Shown here piece by piece: positions 59,701 through 64,000 of a stretch of DNA of 64,000 nt. The notes beneath the pieces were generated by a model. The model saw only the letters and a program-made list of their open reading frames with translations. It did no database searches and was not told where the DNA came from. Both the position numbers and the translations under genes were made by a program. Each line of letters begins with the position of its first letter. Position 1 is the stretch's first letter. The stretch spans positions 24,601,917-24,665,916 of the forward strand of contig NC_089863.1 in the NCBI RefSeq assembly GCF_036373705.1, given 5' to 3'. The stretch comes from Amia ocellicauda (lineage: Eukaryota > Chordata > Actinopteri > Amiiformes > Amiidae).

Positions 59701-62700
59701 ACGACCAGAAGGTGGTGGATCAAAATCTGATCCATCACTTTCTGTCCCTGTTGGAGTCCCGCAATGAGGGGGACGAGGAGGAGGAGGAGGATCCAGAGAT
59801 CACCACCACTGAACTCTCCCAGGTGATAAAGAGTCTTAACTCTGGAAGGACACCGGGTCCCGACGGGATCCCTGCTGAGTTCTATAAGATCTTTTGGGAG
59901 GTGCTTAAGGAAGATCTGGGCCAGGTCCTGGGGTCGATGTACAGAGAGGGCAGATTGGCCCCTTCGATGAAGAAGAGTATCCTCTCCCTTCTTCACAAGA
60001 AGGGAGACACGAAAGATCTGAGGAACTGGCGGCCAGTCAGCCTCCTGTGCACCGACTACAAGATACTGGCCAAAGCACTGACGCTCCGGCTGCAGCGGCC
60101 ACTCCCTCAAGTCGTGGGTCCCGACCAGGTCTGTGGTGCCCGGGGGAGATCGGCGGCCGACAACGCCATGCTGCTCAGGGATGTCGTGGCCTACTCGAAC
60201 GAGAGAGGGCTTCCCCTGGTCCTAATCAGCTTGGACCAGGAGAAAGCCTTCGACAGAGTGGGCCACGAATACCTGCAGCTTGTTATGGAGAGGATGGGTC
60301 TCGCTCTTGGCCTGAGGAAGTGGGTCAAGATCATCTACAGCGGCCTAAGCAGCAGGGTCCTTGTGAACCGCCACCTGACCGAACCATTTCCGGTCAGGTC
60401 GGGGGTCCGGCAGGGTTGTCCCCTGTCGGCCCTGCTGTACGTCCTCTGCTTGGAGCCGTTCATGCAGGCGATCCGCCGGGACGTCCGGGTGACAGGTTTC
60501 CATCTCCCGGGTTCCGGCGGAGAGCAACTGAAGGCCCTGGCCTATATGGACGACGTGGCCGTGGTCTGCACGGACGCTCAGTCCGTGGCCAGGGTCGAGG
60601 AACTGCTGGACGGCTTCTGCGGGGCGACGGGGGCCGCTGTGAATAAGGCCAAGAGCGAGGTCTACCTCTCCAGGGCATGGCCTGTCGGCCGGGGCCCGCC
60701 GACCGTGTTCCCTGTGAAGCCGTTTATCAAGGTTCTGGGGATCACGATCGACGGGACCAACACGGGCACCCGGAGCTGGGAGGAGGCCATAGCAAAGGTC
60801 CAAAGGAAGATCCACGGCTGGAGCACAAGGACCTTGACGATGGCTGGTAAGGTGCTGGTCGTAAAGGCCATCCTCTTCCCGATACTCCTCTACGTAGGAA
60901 TGATCTTCCCCCCAGACAAGGGTATCGCAAAACTAGTGACCCGAATTATATTTCGGTTTGTCTGGGGGAGCAAAATGGAGAGGCTGAAAAGAGTGCAGAT
61001 GGTGAAGGGTACCCTGGATGGAGGCAGGGGGGTCCCGGACGTTGTGCGGCTGATAAAGGCGCAGGGGCTGGCCTATGTGGTTAAGAACATCCAGGCTGCT
61101 GGCAAGAAAGTGAGTTTCATGAACCGCTTTTATTTTGCCAGCAGCCTGAGACCATTCGGCCTCTGCGCCATGGACAACACCAGGCCGCACTCGTGGGATC
61201 CCCCGCCGTTCTACAGGGCGCTCCGAGCCTTTGCGCTCGAAGTAGGCCTCCATAAAGTCGTGCTGGCCTCCTGGGATTATAAGACCATCTGTAGTCAGAT
61301 GAGATCTGCCCAGGAGACCAGCCGGATAGAAGATTTCCCTCCCGAAACCTGCCGGTTTATCTGGGCTAACGCTACGCACGTTTGCCTCACGAACACGCAG
61401 AAAGATGTCTCCTGGATGGCTGTGAGTCGGTGTCTCCCCACCCGAGTGTTTATGCACAGAAGGGGCATAGCTCCTTATGACACCTGCCCCTATAAGGGTT
61501 GCTTGGGGAAGGAGACGGAGGCTCACATCTTTAGTGAGTGCCCCTCCGCCCACAGGGTCTGGCTCCTGTTTTCTCCGTTCCTCCACAGGTTCGCCGTTCC
61601 TGCGCGGGCGACCGCCCAGCAGATCCTATACGGTCCAGCCAAGGGAATTTCTACATCTACCTTGAGGTGCTGGTGGCGTGTCGTCTGCGCAGTGAAGCAG
61701 GCACTGTGGGAGGGACGGAACATCTGTTTGTTCAATAAGCAGGAGCTGGACCCGATCGTCATCGCGCGGAGGGGCATGGTGTTTGTGAAAGACTACGTCA
61801 ATCTGGAGGTCCATCAGAGGGGCAAGGAGGAAGCCTTTAAGAACTGGCGCATACAAGATCTGGGGGAGCTCAGGATCCCATGATGGGACCCACCTCCGGG
61901 GACGGTTAGTTCCCCCTGCTGGAGCCCGAGTCCAAGATCTTTTAAAGATCTTTTAAAGATTTTAAGAATGATTGTTTTTAAAAGAAGATTTTAAATAATG
62001 AATCTTAATTGTTTTTAAAGATTTAGTTGTTTTTAAATCACACTGTTTAGGGTTTTTGGTAGAGTTTTGTTATATTTTTTTGTCAAATACATTGACCGTT
62101 TTGGGTTTAATTTAAAATGCATTAGACTTTTTTGTTTGTTTTTTATTTTTACTTTTTAATTGTTTTTTTAATTTGTTTAATGCATTTTCTGTTATTTTCA
62201 ATGTATTTGACTCTTTTGTTGGTGTGCAATTTTTTTGCTTTTATCACGTTTTGTTTATTTGATTTGAGCACGTTTATTTTAAAGTTTATTGTTTTAGTTT
62301 TGTTAAAAATCACAAAGATTTTAAAAATTTTAAGTGATTTTAAGAACTGATATTTTGAACGATTTTAATCATAAGTATTAAAATTGGAATTGTTTATAAT
62401 TTTGTAAAATGTGAAATACTTTAACCAAATAAACAGTATTTTAACCTAAAGGAGAAATGCAACGAAATTTGGGAACAATTAATAGATAAACGTGAATGTT
62501 ATTGGGCCCTTAATAGGAATATTATGTTTGCAGAAAACTCTAAAGAAAGGCAAACATTGACAAGGTACAGACTCAGTGACCACAGCCAGAGAGGAGTGGC
62601 TGTGCGCCACTGTGAGCAGGGAGAGATTGAAAGGGACACTTCCTGCTCGAAAGACATACGAAAAGAACACCCCCCCCACACACACACACACACATTTCTG

Positions 62701-63501
62701 AACCATATCAGAGAATTCACACTCCTCCCAGATACTGAAAAGGTCCCCATCTGTCTGGGAGAGGAGGAGAACACTGCTGGTATAGCAGCCAAATATGCGT
62801 CTGCATGCCACAGACAGTGTGTGGACAGTGGTGTGGACGCCCTGCAACCGCACGGACCCACTGCTACAGGGCAGGGGGGGCAGTCACACAGCCCATAGTC
62901 CGATATAGGATCAGCGCATCAGAGGGGGACAGTGTTAGAGCTGCTTTCTAAGGTGGGGGAGGGGGGACTTTACTGGGAATGAGGAACATTTTATTGAGGT
63001 CTCATAAATATTACCATTATTTACTATGATACATTAATGTATTGAAATGTACCCAATCATACAATGATATTTTAATGTATTCATTTAATCTATGTACTTA
63101 TTTTTATTTTCTATAAATCAATATTTATAATATGTATGAATTATATCACATGATTTGGCAATACATGTATTCAAATGACATGCCCATAAAGCTTGCATTG
63201 AATTGAATTGGAGAGAGAGAGAGATACTGATCGGAGACAGGCGGAGACTCACCGCCTGGTCGGCACAGCACAGTCTCTGCGTTTCGTCGCCACGGCAGCA
63301 GAGCGGGTACCAGGACTCCAGGCGGTTGATGCAGTCGCCTTGGCGACTCTCGCGGCCGAAGCCGGTGGTGGGCAGGGAGGGGAGCGGGTAGCGGGGGCGG
63401 CGGTCTCCATGCTGACAGATGTTGGGGAGGTTGGCGGCGGAGGGGCGCGCGGGGGGGAAGGGGACCTCGTGGGGGTGGGGGGCTTGAGGAGAGAAACGGG
63501 G

Positions 63502-63503
<2 letters not shown>
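53763..63503 (-). CDS. ecm1: Extracellular matrix protein 1, last six exons
   Basis: ECM1 is a secreted matrix glycoprotein with serum-albumin-like CC-(X)n-C repeats that binds matrix partners. Six minus-strand exons join in frame to 403 residues plus stop: 63,503-63,253; 55,274-55,054; 54,916-54,655; 54,563-54,346; 54,182-54,095; 53,936-53,763. Two F-P-P-(A/G)-x-P-S-x-x-N-(I/L) repeats open the first and third exons. CC-X8/9-C motifs recur: C-C-R-K-K-G-E-A-M-W-D-C, C-C-K-G-E-G-A-L-L-D-C, C-C-R-E-Q-G-D-G-L-F-R-C, C-C-P-L-R-E-P-R-R-T-A-C and C-C-R-L-P-L-H-K-R-A-R-C. Borders and phases all fit. The amino-terminal exons, including the signal peptide, lie beyond the right edge. Human ECM1 has 540 residues. 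The first intron here (~8 kb) is filled by nested LINEs. Confidence 0.9.
55419..55640 (-). mobile_element. Tx1-type LINE 3' fragment (minus)
   Basis: Read on the minus strand, it ends like the 3' UTR of the full-length element at 56,257-62,440: TTAATCATAAGTATTAAAAT, a GTCAAATACATTG block and AATAAAACGGTA at the terminus. It is flanked by an 11-bp direct repeat, ACCAGAAAAAA (55,408-55,418 and 55,641-55,651). A 5'-truncated insertion of a relative of the neighbouring element. Confidence 0.75.
55841..56317 (+). pseudogene. Old LINE RT/C-terminal segment
   Basis: An open frame of 158 codons. The part to 56,256 belongs to the old LINE; the last ~20 codons are read-through into the 5' end of the inserted Tx1-type element. 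The old frame resumes in register at 62,451 and stays open to 62,898. Confidence 0.75.
56728..58452 (+). CDS. Tx1-type LINE ORF1 (574 aa)
   Basis: This is the nucleic-acid-binding protein of the LINE. Three zinc knuckles lie at residues ~215-268: C-R-Y-C-G-A-L-G-H-L-A-A-A-C (CX2CX4HX4C), C-K-V-C-G-G-E-H-Q-T-R-A-C (CX2CX3HX4C) and C-N-L-C-G-G-G-G-H-L-F-R-N-C (CX2CX4HX4C). Upstream (~30-210) is a folded, non-coiled-coil region that may be an RRM-like domain. Downstream is a long Pro/Ser/Gly/Glu-rich, probably disordered tail. A second in-frame ATG at 56,815 sits in a stronger context and may be the real start (545 aa). The stop overlaps the ORF2 start as ATGA (58,449-58,452). Confidence 0.88.
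   Translation: MEAAPQPGGLAPTSGLRASRPFSKVGKCSMAQRTAGVRRHNAVRFSREAGAETAALTRLEFSRSVLQRGLGFAPSELNCVVKLPGPRDVFEVSFKNPQVLESFWNLYREKKDSMPLNDFVVDALTDREIKIVTIQFYNEAVAEYDVEVWLRRHCEILSESRRVNDEDGVWTGARRWQVRLQVEVAAIGGVRHLPSTVVLGANRGLVFYHGMPKLCRYCGALGHLAAACTVVKCKVCGGEHQTRACKQERACNLCGGGGHLFRNCPSSYANRARALGGGGERENQAEAPPKVIPQDGGREETILRSLIGSLSDSGSEVEAEGEWTVVAGKRRRAEKRSMGRGGMMKKRINSADSPPPAGSSPAPESPPSNFYTPHSDSGEESGGPSPLPRVGSLVDERPPRNNIPPAPQLRLSQGRGQVCPPGSSGRAAGPQETRVGASVLSQKDIRDVMARSLALGEEACGGRQPGRERPPPPPPLVKRTTSGVYTVFSPVVHKASALPSVRRASASKEPGRTSSTTGPEPSGVLPALPGGGSRAPPIVFLEDQAVRQMIEMMGASAKLGEGEERSAEEKGFFT
58449..61883 (+). CDS. Tx1-type LINE ORF2: endonuclease-reverse transcriptase (1,144 aa)
   Basis: The enzyme nicks target DNA and copies the element RNA at the nick. 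The APE-type endonuclease (residues ~15-245) shows I-N-V-R-S, C-L-Q-E-S, V-N-V-Y-A-P, G-D-F-N-C-A-L, S-R-I-D-L-V-L-L and S-D-H-R. The RT (~440-790) shows P-G-P-D-G-I-P-A-E-F-Y, W-R-P-V-S-L-L, L-D-Q-E-K-A-F-D-R-V, S-G-V-R-Q-G-C-P-L-S and the catalytic Y-M-D-D (~700). A C-terminal C-x4-C-x7-H-x4-C finger (~1,010-1,033) follows. All catalytic positions I can check are present and the frame is unbroken. Translation probably restarts after ORF1 through the ATGA overlap. Confidence 0.93.
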   Translation: MIVTERVIALTAIMALTIISINVRSIAEVKKRTDVLNSLAGMKADIICLQESGIPFQKEYKDLRDTWTLGESFWSGSNVSRADGIAVLLKNPFLIVKTFKVIEAGRLASLDFKYKGAVLRLVNVYAPTSQRERVLFLPQLRPLLIGTLPVIISGDFNCALRDVDRSKPRNDRSSRDLAAFVEDFELCDAGRDLVPLFTWVSSSGSSFSRIDLVLLSKPLERTAMSSEAVFFSDHRLLTTEVLIPSTRESGPGVWKLNTSLLDDPRVIKTFSRRLEEWRTLKDLFDSPIEWWEMMKKRTKGYFIQLGKRKARERRARYSHLNARLQRLSLLQLRGFDLAEEVARVKLSLSALYREEQEKIKVLSRVRIMEDDEKCSRFFFKKTKERRPAMSSMIDSSGQEVEGREAVETVVRDFYRELYDQKVVDQNLIHHFLSLLESRNEGDEEEEEDPEITTTELSQVIKSLNSGRTPGPDGIPAEFYKIFWEVLKEDLGQVLGSMYREGRLAPSMKKSILSLLHKKGDTKDLRNWRPVSLLCTDYKILAKALTLRLQRPLPQVVGPDQVCGARGRSAADNAMLLRDVVAYSNERGLPLVLISLDQEKAFDRVGHEYLQLVMERMGLALGLRKWVKIIYSGLSSRVLVNRHLTEPFPVRSGVRQGCPLSALLYVLCLEPFMQAIRRDVRVTGFHLPGSGGEQLKALAYMDDVAVVCTDAQSVARVEELLDGFCGATGAAVNKAKSEVYLSRAWPVGRGPPTVFPVKPFIKVLGITIDGTNTGTRSWEEAIAKVQRKIHGWSTRTLTMAGKVLVVKAILFPILLYVGMIFPPDKGIAKLVTRIIFRFVWGSKMERLKRVQMVKGTLDGGRGVPDVVRLIKAQGLAYVVKNIQAAGKKVSFMNRFYFASSLRPFGLCAMDNTRPHSWDPPPFYRALRAFALEVGLHKVVLASWDYKTICSQMRSAQETSRIEDFPPETCRFIWANATHVCLTNTQKDVSWMAVSRCLPTRVFMHRRGIAPYDTCPYKGCLGKETEAHIFSECPSAHRVWLLFSPFLHRFAVPARATAQQILYGPAKGISTSTLRCWWRVVCAVKQALWEGRNICLFNKQELDPIVIARRGMVFVKDYVNLEVHQRGKEEAFKNWRIQDLGELRIP
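61884..62440 (+). other. Tx1-type LINE 3' UTR
   Basis: AT-rich, with TTTTAAAGATCTTTTAAAGA-type repeats at the start and no coding sequence. It ends AATAAACAGTATT directly against the target duplication. Confidence 0.75.
62451..62898 (+). pseudogene. Old LINE C-terminal end, after the insertion
   Basis: Continues the reading frame of 55,841-56,256 exactly in register across the target site. It contains L-T-R-Y-R-L-S-D-H-S, a Cys/His-like stretch disturbed by an ACACAC microsatellite, and A-A-K-Y-A-S-A-C-H near the end. The stop is at 62,896-62,898. Confidence 0.7.
62899..63252. other. Old LINE 3' UTR and ECM1 intron edge
   Basis: AT-rich, with GCCCATAAAGCTTGCATTG and GAATTGAATTG at about 63,182-63,213, then a short GA tract up to the ECM1 donor. 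Confidence 0.6.
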
Positions 63504-63507
<4 letters not shown>

Positions 63508-63562
<55 letters not shown>

Positions 63563-63588
63563 AGACACACACACACACACACACACAC
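63508..63588. repeat. (GA)n(CA)n microsatellite at the ECM1 acceptor
   Basis: On the minus strand this is a long (TC)n tract ending at the CAG acceptor of the 63,503-63,253 exon, so it doubles as its polypyrimidine tract. Confidence 0.9.
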
Positions 63589-64000
63589 GTGTAAATGGCA
63601 TGCCAATAAAGCTCGTTTTGACAGAGACAAATCAATGGATTTGAAGCCAACGGAGGTCCCTCAGCCAGAACTTTTACTCTCAATCACTGATCAATCAAGA
63701 GCATCTTAATAAACAATCAGTTAATGACAGAATGGGTCAATGGCAACGAACTCGCAGAGTTAGTTCGGAGCTCTGTACTAAGTCACGTACTAGCTAGTAA
63801 GGCATTATCTCAGGATGATCCCCAGCTGCGGACTAAAGTTAGTACCCATTGCAATGGAAAAAAAAAAAGCTTTAGTCCGGTACGAAGGATTAAGGTTGTT
63901 GTTAGGTTGTTCCTACTAAGCAGGAAGTACAATCAATGAAGAGGCCGGGCCTCGGCTCAACTAGCACATCTGAGCAGTTGTTTGCCTTGCATACAAAGTG
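63589..64000 (-). other. ECM1 intron, window edge
   Basis: Contains ATGCCAATAAAGCTC near 63,600, a short LINE-end-like fragment. No further ECM1 exon was recognised before the edge. Confidence 0.45.

Larger units (their letters stand above)
56257..62440 (+). mobile_element. Full-length Tx1-type LINE (6.18 kb)
   Basis: A 10-bp direct repeat, TTAACCTAAA (56,247-56,256 and 62,441-62,450), flanks an element with a ~470-560-bp 5' UTR, ORF1 (zinc knuckles), ORF2 (endonuclease-RT) and a ~555-bp AT-rich 3' UTR without a poly(A) tail. Two open ORFs, an exact target duplication and an apparently complete 5' end point to a young insertion. The L1-superclade/Tx1 assignment rests on ORF1 CCHC knuckles and on an APE-type endonuclease with L1-like RT motifs. 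Confidence 0.85.
55294..63213 (+). mobile_element. Old LINE, interrupted twice (outer shell of nested insertion)
   Basis: Three pieces of one element are seen: 55,291-55,418 (RT finger-like, I-Y-K-S-G-D-K-F-D-P-N-N-Y), 55,641-56,256 (C-terminal, with I-I-Q-P-I-L-L-Y-G-S-E-V-W) and 62,451-63,213 (Y-R-L-S-D-H-S and the 3' end GCCCATAAAGCTTGC followed by GAATTGAATTG). Most of RT is deleted and the 5' end is missing. GAGAGAGAGA on both sides may be its target duplication. It resembles common fish non-LTR elements whose 3' ends carry GAATTG repeats; the clade is not certain. Confidence 0.75.

Overview
The window reads as nuclear DNA of a ray-finned fish. It carries split vertebrate genes with GT-AG introns (PIP5K1A, ECM1, two PSMD4 exons, an immunoglobulin-superfamily receptor) and fish-type mobile DNA (Tc1/mariner, DIRS, Tx1-type and jockey/L2-like LINEs, a gamma-type endogenous retrovirus). 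The species cannot be fixed from the sequence. A non-teleost ray-finned fish is possible, but that is only a guess.

Left arm (1-15.3 kb). A ~60-bp satellite array (1-1,578) abuts a decayed gamma-type endogenous retrovirus with a gag start, integrase, an almost open env and a 430-bp 3' LTR (1,957-7,892). Two exons of the proteasome ubiquitin receptor PSMD4 follow on the minus strand (8,049-8,363). Next comes a ~6.9 kb simple-sequence/macrosatellite field (8,430-15,312) built from (CA)n/GAGGGAGGGACA modules and about 25 near-identical ~86-bp cores, with a higher-order duplication.

Middle (15.3-43 kb). A five-exon plus-strand gene (18,521-24,851) encodes a predicted 400-residue type I membrane protein with three immunoglobulin-like domains. 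A deleted DIRS element sits in its third intron. Two 1,221-bp copies of one Tc1-type transposon follow: 24,991-26,211 (minus, one nonsense codon) and 41,307-42,527 (plus, intact). Between them lie an orphan minus-strand terminal exon, ankyrin/asparaginase-like exons (probably a degraded gene), a truncated second Tc1 family framed by inverted satellite arms, and several MITE-like elements. The rest is mostly AT-rich DNA with no recognisable gene.

Right arm (43-64 kb). PIP5K1A is complete in 15 minus-strand exons (52,020 down to 43,114; 590 codons plus stop). Upstream of it on the same strand are the last six exons of ECM1 (63,503 down to 53,763). The ECM1 intron between 55,275 and 63,252 holds a Russian-doll insertion. 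An old LINE lies directly against the 3' splice site. It is itself interrupted by a minus-strand 3' fragment of a Tx1-type LINE (11-bp target duplication) and by a full-length plus-strand Tx1-type LINE of ~6.2 kb with both ORFs open (10-bp target duplication).

PIP5K1A and PSMD4 are also adjacent and co-oriented in mammals, and ECM1 maps to the same human region (1q21). The minus-strand order ECM1 - PIP5K1A - PSMD4 therefore looks like conserved vertebrate synteny, with mobile DNA packed into introns and spacers.
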